A stretch of 48,198 bases of DNA, taken from DATKZS01 sp035527835 [NCBI: bacterium] (lineage in GTDB: Bacteria > RBG-13-61-14). The DNA lies in the NCBI GenBank assembly GCA_035527835.1, contig DATKZS010000046.1:1-48198 (forward strand), written 5' to 3'. How positions within the stretch are numbered: the first letter of the stretch is position 1; every line of letters begins with the position of its first letter. The notes under the pieces were generated by a model. That model was not told where the DNA came from and ran no database searches. It worked only from the letters and a program-made list of their open reading frames with translations. Shown piece by piece: positions 9,403 through 17,733 of this stretch. The position numbers and the translations under genes were made by a program.

Positions 9403-10212
9403 ATGGGAACCAAGCATAAGGGCAAGACCGCGCTGGTCACGGGCGCGGCGCGGGGTCTGGGGAGGCTGATCGCGCTGGACCTGGCGCGGGAGGGCGCGGA
9501 CGTGGCGGTGGCGGACCTCCGGGAGGGAGATCTGCAGGCGACGGCCGCGGAGATCGGGGCGCTGGGCGTCAGGTGCTTTCCCCTGGCCGTTGACCTGCGC
9601 ACGAAAGACGCCTGCAACCGGATGGTGGCGGAGGCGCGGGAGAAGCTGGGGCGGATTGACGTGCTGGTGAACAACGCGGGCGTGGTGTGGAACGCGGACG
9701 TTGTGGACCAGTCGGACGAGGTGATACAGGCCACCGTGGACATCAATTTCATGGCGCAGGTCTGGGCCACCCGGGCGGCGCTTCCGGAGATGATCGCGGC
9801 TAAGAGCGGGACCATCGTCAGCATCGCCTCCGGCGCGGGCAAGGTCGGCGTGCCGGCCATGGCCATTTACTGCGCCACCAAGTTCGCGCTGATCGGCTTC
9901 TTCGACTCGCTGCGCCACGAGCTGCGCAAGGCGGGGACGGGCGTCCGCGTGATCGTGGTCTGCCCGGGCTTCATGGCCACCAAGATGTTCGTGGGCGCCA
10001 AGGTCCCCCGCTTCACCACCTTATTTGACCCGCAAAAGACCTCGACCGCGCTGATGAAGGCCATGGACAAGGGCAAGGAGGAAGTCTACGTGCCCTGGAC
10101 CATCCGCGGCATGGCCATCAGCCGCGGCCTCTACTCCCCGCGCCTCATGGAGCGCATGGTCGAGTTCACGGGAATGCACGAGTCGTTTTACACGTCAAAG
10201 ACTATTGACTGA
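9403..10212 (+). CDS. Short-chain dehydrogenase/reductase (SDR)
   Basis: A 269-residue classical SDR. It shows the TGAARGLG nucleotide-binding motif near residue 14, NNAGV, a catalytic Ser in SIASGAG, and the YCATK (YxxxK) active site. A GGGGAGG site lies just ahead of ATG 9403. The C-terminal part (FTTLFDPQKTSTALMKAMDKGKEEVYVPW) is typical of SDRs that act on long-chain or steroid-like alcohols, which use NAD(P)H to interconvert alcohols and ketones. No operon partner is evident and the substrate is not determined. Confidence 0.9.
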   Translation: MGTKHKGKTALVTGAARGLGRLIALDLAREGADVAVADLREGDLQATAAEIGALGVRCFPLAVDLRTKDACNRMVAEAREKLGRIDVLVNNAGVVWNADVVDQSDEVIQATVDINFMAQVWATRAALPEMIAAKSGTIVSIASGAGKVGVPAMAIYCATKFALIGFFDSLRHELRKAGTGVRVIVVCPGFMATKMFVGAKVPRFTTLFDPQKTSTALMKAMDKGKEEVYVPWTIRGMAISRGLYSPRLMERMVEFTGMHESFYTSKTID

Positions 10213-10261
10213 TCCGCGCGCGTTTTGGAAAAATTACCATTCGTTATTATAATAGCAGGAG

Positions 10262-10753
10262 ATGGGAAGCGCGATTTTAAGGCCGAACAATAGAATAAAG
10301 CGCCCGCGGCTTTATGCGGACACATCTGTTTTCGGAGGATATTTTGACAAGGAATTCGCCGAAGTGAGCGGAAAATTATTTCAGGAAATCAGGGAGGGCA
10401 AATTTATTCTTGTGATCTCGGAGACCACTTTTACCGAATTGGAGAACGCGCCACTCGAGGTCAGACAATTATTGGACAAGGTTCCGCAGGCCTGCATTGA
10501 GACCATTGAGCTCTCCGAGGAAATCGAGGATCTTCGTGATTCCTATCTTGAGGCGGGCGTGGTGGGCAGTTCGAGCTCGCGGGACGCCGAGCATATCGCT
10601 TGCGCTTCGGTGGCGCGGGCGGATTTGATCGTCAGTTGGAATTTCAAGCATATCGTGAATTTTCAGAGGATCCGAGGTTATCACGCCGTTAACCTTTTAA
10701 AAGGCTACTTTCCGATCCCGATTTATAGTCCCATGGAGGTGGTTTCGCCATGA
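10262..10753 (+). CDS. PIN-domain protein, probable toxin nuclease
   Basis: A 163-residue PIN-fold protein. The acidic residues that bind metal in PIN nucleases are recognisable: Asp20 in YADTSVFGG, Glu59 in TELENA, Asp108 in SSRDAEH and Asp121 in RADLIVSWNFKHI. VapC-type toxins of this fold cut RNA. The gene overlaps the next one by ATGA (10750-10753), so the two are translationally coupled, which supports a toxin-antitoxin pair. The only upstream ATG in frame (10262) has its AGGAG directly against it, an unusually short spacing that may keep translation low. Chromosomal VapC-like toxins more often follow their antitoxin, so the order is reversed. Confidence 0.82.
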   Translation: MGSAILRPNNRIKRPRLYADTSVFGGYFDKEFAEVSGKLFQEIREGKFILVISETTFTELENAPLEVRQLLDKVPQACIETIELSEEIEDLRDSYLEAGVVGSSSSRDAEHIACASVARADLIVSWNFKHIVNFQRIRGYHAVNLLKGYFPIPIYSPMEVVSP

Positions 10754-10977
10754 AAAAAGATTTCGATTGCGTGCAAATGAAGCACGAGATCCAGCGGAAA
10801 CTAATGAAGGAGTTTGAGGGGCTTTCCAGGGAAGAAAGAAAAAAAATTGCCGAGGAGAGGATCAATGCGGATCCGATCCTCGGACCGATCTGGAGAAATG
10901 CCCGAAGAGTTGGAACCACGGGGCTCGTTGATTCCGCGGACCGCACTACCACGAAGGAAAAAGAAAAGCGCGCTTGA
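10750..10977 (+). CDS. Small antitoxin-like protein paired with the PIN gene
   Basis: A 75-residue, highly charged, mainly helical protein that starts inside the end of the PIN gene (ATGA overlap). The opening MKKDFDCVQMKHEIQRKL resembles the short proteins that accompany PIN nucleases of this subgroup, probably by binding and neutralising them. No DNA-binding domain can be recognised. That it is the antitoxin rests mainly on position, size and charge. Confidence 0.65.
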   Translation: MKKDFDCVQMKHEIQRKLMKEFEGLSREERKKIAEERINADPILGPIWRNARRVGTTGLVDSADRTTTKEKEKRA

Positions 10978-11041
10978 TTCCATGGTGTCCCCGCACTCCG
11001 ACCTTTCCCGGCAAGGAGCGCCTCACAGACCACCTTAGACC

Positions 11042-12109
11042 TTATTTCATGCCCGCCAGATAATTCACCAGCGTCTTCAGCTCGTACTCATTGAGGGTGT
11101 ATCCGGGCCAGTGGCCCACGGACTGGTCGCGCGGGTTGGTGGGCAGGGTGCCCATGTGCTTCTTGAGCCAGGCCTGGTCGCGCTTGGTGCCGACGCGGGT
11201 GAGGTCCATGCGGTCGTCGCTCACCGCCAGCGTTTTCACGTCAATCTTGTCCCAGCCCTCGAACTCGTGGCAGGCAGTGCAGTTCAGGTCCTGGGCCAGC
11301 TTCTTGCCCTGGTCCGCGGTCGCGCCCGCGTACCGCGCGCTCAGAGCCTGATAATCCTTGTAGTCCTTGTTCTCGCCCAGCGAATACATGTAAACCAGGA
11401 TCAGTCGCATGTCGCGGTCCGGGTCGTCAATCAGCTCCTCGCCGTCGGAGTAGAAAAAGTTCGGCATCTTGGTGCCGGGGATGAAGGGCTGCGGGTCAAC
11501 CAGCCACTGATAATTCCAGTCCACCTTGAGGCGGTTATAGGTGTAAATGAAGTCCGGGCCGCTCTGCCCCTTTTCCGGGTCAATCACCTTGCCTTCGAGC
11601 AGGTGGCACTGGAAGCACTTGTAGAGGTTGAAGGTGTCCTTGGCCTGCTTCAGCTCGTTCGGGTCGGTGACCCCGATGACTGCGGGCATGTTCTTGGGCA
11701 CGTAGATGTCCTTCTTGATTTTCAGGGATTCGAGGAAGGCCACGAGCTGCATGGCCTCCTCGCCGGTGAGCGCGAATTGGGTCATCTGGGCGTGGAGCTC
11801 GGGCCGGAGGTGAAAAGGGGCGTTGAGGAACTCATGGACCCACTCGGGCCGGGCGCGGTCACCCTCGAAGTCGAGGATCGGGATGATGCGCAGGCCGCCG
11901 ACGGCAACCAGTGTGTGCTTTTCCGCGCCGGGCATGATGTGGCAGACGTGGCATTGCAGGTCGAGCACGATCTGCTCGCCGCTGGGCGGCTTTTCGCCGG
12001 GCAGCAGCTCCCACGCCACTGCCGTGCCGCGTAGCGATTCCACCAGCATGAAGCCAAAAAAAACGGCCGCCGGCAATAGCAGCCACGGGATTTTTCCGCG
12101 GTTCAACAT
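11042..12109 (-). CDS. Trihaem cytochrome c, end of molybdoenzyme operon
   Basis: A 355-residue exported protein with an N-terminal hydrophobic segment (residues about 8-25) that may be an uncleaved anchor. Three haem c sites are visible: CHVCH near residue 53, CFQCH in the middle and CTACH near residue 276. Each is followed by Met-containing stretches that could give the sixth ligand (for example PGTKMPNFF). Its start overlaps the end of the chaperone gene by 7 bases, so it belongs to the molybdoenzyme operon. It probably carries electrons between the Mo enzyme and the membrane complex encoded at 18623-23468; its domain spacing resembles that of the octahaem protein there. Confidence 0.88.
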   Translation of the reverse strand: MLNRGKIPWLLLPAAVFFGFMLVESLRGTAVAWELLPGEKPPSGEQIVLDLQCHVCHIMPGAEKHTLVAVGGLRIIPILDFEGDRARPEWVHEFLNAPFHLRPELHAQMTQFALTGEEAMQLVAFLESLKIKKDIYVPKNMPAVIGVTDPNELKQAKDTFNLYKCFQCHLLEGKVIDPEKGQSGPDFIYTYNRLKVDWNYQWLVDPQPFIPGTKMPNFFYSDGEELIDDPDRDMRLILVYMYSLGENKDYKDYQALSARYAGATADQGKKLAQDLNCTACHEFEGWDKIDVKTLAVSDDRMDLTRVGTKRDQAWLKKHMGTLPTNPRDQSVGHWPGYTLNEYELKTLVNYLAGMK

Positions 12110-12783
12110 TCCAGGTTCTCCTTGAGGTGCATTAAATCAGCGCGGACGAACGCGCTCAGGAATGAAAGCAGCGGGCAATAACAGTACGGCGCGCCGCGCT
12201 TCTCGGCCCGGCGGGCCAGGTCGGGCGCCCAAGCGGCCAGGTGGCGCTCCAGGAAGTCGCGCTGGGCGCGCATCAGGTCTTGGGTCCCGTCCCCCTCAGC
12301 GCCGCGCGCGCGGATACCGGTCTCGATGAAGGACAGGTAATGCATGAACTCCAGCTCCGCGCCGAGGTAGTCGGGAAGCTCGCGCACGCTATCGGAGAGC
12401 TTGATACCGAAGTGGTGATAGAAGCGGAGCAGGTCCTCCATCACCGCCTTGCGGCCCCGGTCGTTCCGGAATGAGCCCTCATACAGCGGGCACGCGGGGC
12501 CTTTGAAGCCAACGTCAAAAAAGGCGATGTAGCCCGATTGCAACTCGATGAATCCGGGAGGGTCAGGCCCAAGCTCCGGGCCGGCGAGCGGGTACGGAAG
12601 CCCGGAGATGATCTCGGAGAATTCGCGGGCGAGCGCTCCGTCCGTTAGCGACGAGTGGAACTCCTCGTCCGGCACCACGAGGCACCTGGCGAGCAGCGAA
12701 TACAGCCCGCTGCGGGCCGCGGACCCCTGGGCGCCGGCTCCGTTCGCCTGGACGGAGGGAGGGGACGGGCTTACGGAATTCAC
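12103..12783 (-). CDS. TorD/NarJ-like chaperone for the molybdoenzyme
   Basis: A 226-residue all-helical protein of the TorD/DmsD/NarJ family, the dedicated chaperones that hold the catalytic subunit until the Mo cofactor is inserted and before Tat export. Family marks are SGLYSLLARCLVVPDEEF at the start, and the central region with FRNDRGRKAVMEDLLRFYHHFG and DYLGAELEFMHYL. The start is GTG 12783, overlapping the gamma subunit's stop as GTGA, which indicates coupled translation. A longer in-frame extension to 13068 runs inside the gamma gene and is rejected. Position third to last in the operon is usual for type II enzymes (EbdD, DdhD, SerD, NarJ). Confidence 0.85.
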   Translation of the reverse strand: MNSVSPSPPSVQANGAGAQGSAARSGLYSLLARCLVVPDEEFHSSLTDGALAREFSEIISGLPYPLAGPELGPDPPGFIELQSGYIAFFDVGFKGPACPLYEGSFRNDRGRKAVMEDLLRFYHHFGIKLSDSVRELPDYLGAELEFMHYLSFIETGIRARGAEGDGTQDLMRAQRDFLERHLAAWAPDLARRAEKRGAPYCYCPLLSFLSAFVRADLMHLKENLEC

Positions 12784-13424
12784 GGCGCGATCTCCACCTC
12801 GTACCAGTTGCCGCAAAACGACTTGGCCCCCGCCCGTTCGGCGTTCGATCCTTCCCACACCGCAAAGCCGACCAATTTTTTCATGCCCGGCCCAAGCGCC
12901 ACGTTCAAGTCCGGCTCGGGCACGGTAAAGGGCCTTGCGATCACCACGGTCCAGCGGCCGTCGGCCCATACCGGACTGGCCAGGCAGTACGATTTCCCCT
13001 CGCGCCTGGTGGTGCCCAGGCCGGCCGCGGTCACGTTGTACGGAGTCTCGATCCCGGCCTGCCAGCACCAGGCGTTCACCGGCTCGTTCTTGCTGCCCAT
13101 GTTGTTGATCCGCGCGGTGTCGAGGAAAGGGAAGAGGATACCGGCGCCGTCGCGGAATCTTCCGGGGCTGTCCATGCCCAGGTCCTGATTGGGGTCTTGC
13201 CAGGTCAGGCGGAAAAAGAGCGCCTCGCCGTTGTGCAGGGCTGACACCTCAATATTTTTTATTTTTCCGATCTTGGTGGGGTCCAGGGCTCGGAAGTAGT
13301 TGGAAGGCGCGTTGCCGATGGGCGGGGTCTCCATCTTCATGGAGACGAGGTCCGCGGCGGCCCATGATGGATCAAAAGGGTCGAGCAGCTTATCGGTCGA
13401 GGTCCGTACGAAGTATGCTTTCAT
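12780..13424 (-). CDS. Haem b-binding gamma subunit, ethylbenzene-dehydrogenase type
   Basis: A 214-residue protein of the EbdC/DdhC/SerC/ClrC type. These beta-sandwich subunits bind one haem b and pass electrons between the Fe-S subunit and a soluble cytochrome. In ethylbenzene dehydrogenase the haem ligands are Met and Lys; here NNMGSKNEPVNAWCW (Met109, Lys112) is the region expected to supply the Met, and the Lys cannot be placed with certainty. No signal peptide is visible, so it would be carried out with the Tat-exported alpha subunit. It starts 10 bases after the beta subunit gene and its stop overlaps the chaperone start. Confidence 0.85.
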   Translation of the reverse strand: MKAYFVRTSTDKLLDPFDPSWAAADLVSMKMETPPIGNAPSNYFRALDPTKIGKIKNIEVSALHNGEALFFRLTWQDPNQDLGMDSPGRFRDGAGILFPFLDTARINNMGSKNEPVNAWCWQAGIETPYNVTAAGLGTTRREGKSYCLASPVWADGRWTVVIARPFTVPEPDLNVALGPGMKKLVGFAVWEGSNAERAGAKSFCGNWYEVEIAP

Positions 13425-13434
13425 GATTTCCTCG

Positions 13435-14466
13435 CTAGATCTTGAAGTTGTTCTTCCACTCGCGCGCGATCAGGATCTCCATGACCTCGGATGGCCCGCC
13501 GTTTCGTTTCTTTTGCATCTCCTGGTGAAGCACCTCCAGGGCCTGGTCCACGGCGGGTCCGAACAGCTCGCGCAAATCCTCGATGGGGATTCGCGGATCC
13601 TTGATGGGGTCCGTGAGCCGGCCGTTTTGATCAAACTTGGGCGGACCGATGGGCGGAATGTAAAACACGTTGGGCTCGGTGCCGAACTCCGGATGAAGCG
13701 GAATGGCGACCTTGTACTTGTCCACCAGCTTCCAGATCGGGCCGTCCTGGTCGTCGCGATACCCCACGAAGCGTAAGCGCCCCGGGCACTGCCGCGCGCA
13801 GGCGTTGGCCACGCCCTTCTCAATGCGGGGGTAGCAGAAGATGCACTTCTCGCCCTTTCCCGTCACCGCGTTGAAATAAATTTTTTTATAGGGGCAGGCC
13901 TCGATGCAGAACTGGTAGCCGTTGCAGCGGTCCTGGTCAATGACCACGATACCGTCTTCCTCCCGCTTATAGATGGCATTTCGCGGGCAGGCCTCGATGC
14001 AGGCCGGATGGGTGCAATGGTTGCAGATGCGCTGGAGGTAGAAGAAGTATGAGTTGGGGTACTCGCCGGCTCCCTGGTCCTCGTCCCAGTTGGGGCCCCA
14101 TTTCGGGTCGCCCTGCGGCTTGAGGCGCTCGTTTCCGAACTTGCCTCCGAAATAAACCTCTTCCCGATTGAATTCCCAGGCCTCGCCGTACTCGGCGGCC
14201 AGGTCGGGCACGCGGCCCAAGTGGAGCTGTTTGCCGTCGGGCAGCCAGCCGCCCCCCATTTTTTCCCAGCCGCGCGGATACCCGGCTCCGGGCCTGGTCT
14301 CCACGTTGTTCCAATACATGTATTCCTTGCCCTCGTGATAGGTCCACAGGGTTTTGCAGGCAATGGTGCAGGTCTGGCAGTCGAGGCACTTGTTGGTGTC
14401 CAGGACCATGGCGATCTGGCGCCGACATGATTCCAGGTTCTTCTTTTTCATCAGGTCGTAAGGCAT
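13435..14466 (-). CDS. Four-cluster Fe-S beta subunit of type II molybdoenzyme
   Basis: A 343-residue ferredoxin-like subunit of the NarH/EbdB/DdhB/SerB family. Four Cys groups are visible: CLDCQTCTIAC (Cys27, 30, 33, 37), CNHCTHPACIEAC, CNGYQFCIEACPYKKIYFN, and CIFCYPRIEKG...CARQC. In the third group a Tyr replaces the second Cys (NarH has Trp there), which predicts one [3Fe-4S] and three [4Fe-4S] clusters as in the type II family. It transfers electrons from the Mo subunit to the haem b subunit. ATG 14466 has AGGTGA ahead. The 110-base gap to the alpha gene is unusually long for this operon and is occupied by a hairpin repeat. Confidence 0.93.
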   Translation of the reverse strand: MPYDLMKKKNLESCRRQIAMVLDTNKCLDCQTCTIACKTLWTYHEGKEYMYWNNVETRPGAGYPRGWEKMGGGWLPDGKQLHLGRVPDLAAEYGEAWEFNREEVYFGGKFGNERLKPQGDPKWGPNWDEDQGAGEYPNSYFFYLQRICNHCTHPACIEACPRNAIYKREEDGIVVIDQDRCNGYQFCIEACPYKKIYFNAVTGKGEKCIFCYPRIEKGVANACARQCPGRLRFVGYRDDQDGPIWKLVDKYKVAIPLHPEFGTEPNVFYIPPIGPPKFDQNGRLTDPIKDPRIPIEDLRELFGPAVDQALEVLHQEMQKKRNGGPSEVMEILIAREWKNNFKI

Positions 14467-14490
14467 CGGTTCACCTGTTTTTAAATCTCT

Positions 14491-14570
14491 ATTAAGCGCA
14501 AAGGCGCAAAGAACGCAGAGAAGAATTTTATAAAAAATAACTTTGCGTTCTCTGCGCCTTTGCGCTTAAT
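14491..14570. repeat. Hairpin repeat, 8/9-spaced family, copy 2 (inside operon)
   Basis: Inverted repeat with 30-base arms that differ at two positions, around a 20-base A/T loop. The units GCAAAGGC, GCAAAGAAC and GCAGAG keep the 8 then 9 spacing. It lies between the alpha and beta genes of the molybdoenzyme, whose products must be made together, so it is unlikely to be an efficient terminator. Confidence 0.88.
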
Positions 14571-14576
14571 CATGAT

Positions 14577-17500
14577 TCACCCCGGTTTCCCCGGGCCGCT
14601 GATTTTTTCGACCTCGACCCTGGTGTCGCGGTCCACCTGGCAGGGCTGGCAGTGGGCAAAGCGCCATTTCAATTGGCCGTAGCCGCCGGCCAGATGCAGC
14701 GGTTTCATGGGCGAGGGGATGAGGGCGTCGTTGCTTTTCAGCTTATCGAACTGGAACAGCTCCCAGGCGTGATACATCATGACCTGGCCCGGCCGGATGG
14801 AGGGGCAGATCTTGACGTGCACGTTGAAGCTGTCCACGTCGTTGAACACCCGGACATAATCGTGGTCCTCGATGCCCCGGGCCTCGGCGTCCGCGGGCGA
14901 GAGGTGGATCAGGGGAACGCCGCGCTGGAGGCGGGACATGTATTTGTCGTCCTGCCACATGGAATGGATGGTCCAGCGGGCGTGGGCGCCGTTCAAGATC
15001 ATGGGGTAATTGCCCCCGGCCAGGGGCGGGTCCTTGTGCACGGGCATCTCTTCGCGGACCTCCAGGTACCACTCATGGTCAATATAGTATTGCTGCCGGC
15101 CGGTGATGGTGGGCCAGGGCCGCTTGCGGTCAATGAAGTCGGTGGAGGGCGACACGGAATCGTCGGGCCGCATGTCGGTGTTGATATGGGCCATGGGCGT
15201 AACCATGCCCACGCTCTTGAAGCGGGCGCAGCCGTCCTTTTTGAGCTGCTTGACGGTGATGCCCTTGGTGGAGGACGAGAAGTCGAGCTGGGCCTGGAAA
15301 AGTTTTTCCTCGCCTTTATGGTCAAGCCCGATGGTGTGGTTGAAGGTGTAGAACTTGTAGAGGTCCCGCAGGTTCCGCTTGTGGCCGGTAGCGGTCTTGA
15401 ACTCGCCCTTCCCGCGCTCCTTGGCCCGTTGGCTGATGCGCTGAGCCAGCAGGCCATAGATTTCCCAATCGGTTTTAGACTCGTAAAGCGGGTCCACGGC
15501 TTTATCGCAGTAATTGACAAAGGGAATCATGCCTATCGGATACTTCATGCCGGTCTTTTCATACCAGCCGGCCACGGGCAGGATGTAATCGGAATACAGG
15601 CCGGTGGAGCTCACCCGCCAGTTCATGTCAATGACCAGCTTGAGCTCGGGCCACATGTGCTCGAGCATCACCGGCCACGACCGGAGCCGGCGCAGGATCG
15701 AGTTACCGCCCGTGATCCAGACGCGGGGGGTCCGTCCGCGTCCGGGCATGAGCGGCATCCAGCCCTTGTCAATGGACTCATTCACATAGTCGTCAACGCT
15801 GCGGGGCAGGGCCGGGTCATTGTATTCGCGCTTGCCGGAAATCTTGGACAGGCCGCCGTGCACATAGGTAAAGAGGACGCCGGGACCGATCCGGACATAG
15901 CGGCTGAGCAGGGTGTCTTCGAGTTGCTCCACCTGTTCCAATTCGGGAATCGAGAGCAGCTTTTTGCTGTAGCGCTGTTTGAGGAGCGTCTTGATGGCCT
16001 TGACGTCAATCGCCTCCCACATGCTCTGCCCCTCGGGCACGTCCGACAGGGCGCCGATCACGCCCGCGGTGTTGGCCAGCGGCATGAACGCGAACAGCTC
16101 AAACGACTCGAACCCGTACCAGCCGATGCTCTGGAAGCCGGCCCCGCGCCGGCCGACGGCGCCGACCAGGGAAAGCATGAGTAGCCGCGCCCGGATGTGC
16201 AGATCGGAATGATAGAGCTTGTTCGAGCCCCACTGCGAGATGATCATGGGCCGCTTGGCCGCGGCAAAATCGCGCGCGAATTTTTCAATCAGCTCCGGAT
16301 CGAGCTTGCAAACGCGGCCGGCCTGCTCGGGCGAATAATTTTCCAGAACCAGCTTCTTGATCAGTTCGAATACGGTAGTCACCTTGACGCTCGCGCCGTC
16401 CTTTAACTTGACCTCCCACTCGCCCTCCAGCGCCGGATTGATCGGGCCCAGGTCCGTGGACCGGACCGGGCTTTCCCAGGTTCCCGGCATGAGCGCCGGC
16501 TTATCCGCGGCCGTGTCCCAGGTGTAGAAATTTCCCTCCTTGCCTCCTGGCGCCAGGTCGGACTCGCGCAAAAAACGTTTGTTATCTTGGCGGACCAAAA
16601 AAGGCAGGTCGGTTTGCCACTTGATGTATTCCCGGTTGTAGAGCTTATCGCGGATGATAATGTGGACCGCGGCCAGGGCCAGGGCGCCGTCGGTGGCGAT
16701 TTCCGGGTTGATCCAGAGGTCGGCGTGGATGGTGCTTGGGTTGTAGTCCGGCGCGATCGAGACCACGGTCGAACCGTTGTAGCGCATCTCGGTGAGGAAG
16801 TGGGCCTCGGGGATGCGTGTGACCACGGGATTGAACATCCACATCACCACGTAGTCGGACTTGAACCAGTCGGAGGACGAGCCGCCGGCGTGGGCCATTC
16901 CGAGGGTGACCGCGGAACCCATGGAGAGGTCGCCGATCTCGGCCCAGGAGTCGTGCATGTATCCGCCCAGGTAATACATGAAGCGGAGCTTGGAGATGGT
17001 GTTGGGGCCATTGCCGAAGTTGGGGCCGAGGTCGTGGCAAAGGGTGTCGGAGCCGTATTCGTAGATGACGTCAATGAGCTGGTCCGCGATCTCGGTGAGC
17101 GCCTGGTCCCAGGAGATGCGCTGCCACTTCCCTGACCCGCGCTCGCCCACCCTTTTCAAGGGGTATTTAATGCGGCCGGGATTATACATCAACTCGGAAT
17201 AGCAGGCGCCTTTCTGGCAGCCGCGCGGGTTGTAATCGGGAAGGAAGTCGTTCTCGCGGGTATAGGTCCCGGACTGCTCCTCCCGCCAGACCAGGTTGTC
17301 CTTGACCAGCACGTCCCAGACGCACCCGCCCGAGCAGTTGGCCCAGGAGTGCGTGCACTTCGCCACCTTGTCCCACTTCCACTCGTCGCGGTAAAGGTCT
17401 TCCCAGCTCCGGTATTGATACGGCTCGGCCGGCCGAGGCCCGGCGTCCTGCCCGGAAGCCGCCTTCGGCGCCAGCGTGCGGAGGGAGAGGAAAAGGGTGG

Positions 17501-17588
17501 TCATGCCGCCGATCTTGATGAAGTCGCGCCGGTCAAAGCCGCCGCGGGAGGGGCCGGCGGGCTCGAGTGAAGATGGACGCTTAGGCAT
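14577..17588 (-). CDS. Molybdopterin catalytic subunit, type II DMSO reductase family
   Basis: About 1003 residues. A Tat signal (GFDRRDFIKIGG, Arg20-Arg21, then a hydrophobic stretch) sends it to the periplasm. An Fe-S (FS0) region follows: Cys78, His80, Cys85, Cys89 and Cys124 in PRGCQKGAC. The stretch PLKRVGERGSGKWQRISWDQA is typical of this family, and Asp in WAEIGDLSMGSAVTLG is the likely Mo ligand, which marks type II. Relatives include ethylbenzene, p-cymene and dimethyl sulfide dehydrogenases, C25-steroid and alkane hydroxylases, selenate, chlorate and nitrate reductases, and nitrite oxidoreductase. Substrate unknown; the GD context looks closer to the hydroxylases. ATG 17588 is chosen over TTG 17693: it has AGGAG, begins the Tat signal, and a promoter-like pair lies between the two. 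Confidence 0.92.
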   Translation of the reverse strand: MPKRPSSLEPAGPSRGGFDRRDFIKIGGMTTLFLSLRTLAPKAASGQDAGPRPAEPYQYRSWEDLYRDEWKWDKVAKCTHSWANCSGGCVWDVLVKDNLVWREEQSGTYTRENDFLPDYNPRGCQKGACYSELMYNPGRIKYPLKRVGERGSGKWQRISWDQALTEIADQLIDVIYEYGSDTLCHDLGPNFGNGPNTISKLRFMYYLGGYMHDSWAEIGDLSMGSAVTLGMAHAGGSSSDWFKSDYVVMWMFNPVVTRIPEAHFLTEMRYNGSTVVSIAPDYNPSTIHADLWINPEIATDGALALAAVHIIIRDKLYNREYIKWQTDLPFLVRQDNKRFLRESDLAPGGKEGNFYTWDTAADKPALMPGTWESPVRSTDLGPINPALEGEWEVKLKDGASVKVTTVFELIKKLVLENYSPEQAGRVCKLDPELIEKFARDFAAAKRPMIISQWGSNKLYHSDLHIRARLLMLSLVGAVGRRGAGFQSIGWYGFESFELFAFMPLANTAGVIGALSDVPEGQSMWEAIDVKAIKTLLKQRYSKKLLSIPELEQVEQLEDTLLSRYVRIGPGVLFTYVHGGLSKISGKREYNDPALPRSVDDYVNESIDKGWMPLMPGRGRTPRVWITGGNSILRRLRSWPVMLEHMWPELKLVIDMNWRVSSTGLYSDYILPVAGWYEKTGMKYPIGMIPFVNYCDKAVDPLYESKTDWEIYGLLAQRISQRAKERGKGEFKTATGHKRNLRDLYKFYTFNHTIGLDHKGEEKLFQAQLDFSSSTKGITVKQLKKDGCARFKSVGMVTPMAHINTDMRPDDSVSPSTDFIDRKRPWPTITGRQQYYIDHEWYLEVREEMPVHKDPPLAGGNYPMILNGAHARWTIHSMWQDDKYMSRLQRGVPLIHLSPADAEARGIEDHDYVRVFNDVDSFNVHVKICPSIRPGQVMMYHAWELFQFDKLKSNDALIPSPMKPLHLAGGYGQLKWRFAHCQPCQVDRDTRVEVEKISGPGKPG

Positions 17589-17621
17589 TAGAACGCTCCT
17601 TGTCTGATCGCGCACAGTGCA

Positions 17622-17650
17622 AACATAGCCAAAATTCATGGCCAGTTCAA
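17622..17650 (-). promoter_or_regulatory. Sigma-70-type promoter candidate for the molybdoenzyme operon
   Basis: On the minus strand TTGAAC and TATGTT are separated by 17 bases, ending about 34 bases before ATG 17588. It supports the chosen start of the catalytic subunit. Prediction by eye only. Confidence 0.5.
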
Positions 17651-17676
17651 GCGGAGGAAAGTTTATGCCCGCGCCT

Positions 17677-17706
17677 TTGACGATTGGTGCCAAGAAATGC
17701 TAATCT
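17677..17706 (+). promoter_or_regulatory. Weak promoter candidate for the cytochrome operon
   Basis: TTGACG and TAATCT are separated by 18 bases, 28 bases before ATG 17734. The minus-10 match is poor. With the opposite candidate it makes a compact divergent control region of about 145 bases between the molybdoenzyme and cytochrome operons, where one regulator could act on both. Confidence 0.3.
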
Positions 17707-17733
17707 CAGCGCAACGCAAGAAAGGAGGCGCCC

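Noticed and set aside
17589-17693. TTG 17693 as the start of the molybdoenzyme catalytic subunit
   Set aside because: It would put 35 residues ahead of the Tat signal, has no good ribosome site, and lies upstream of the promoter-like pair.
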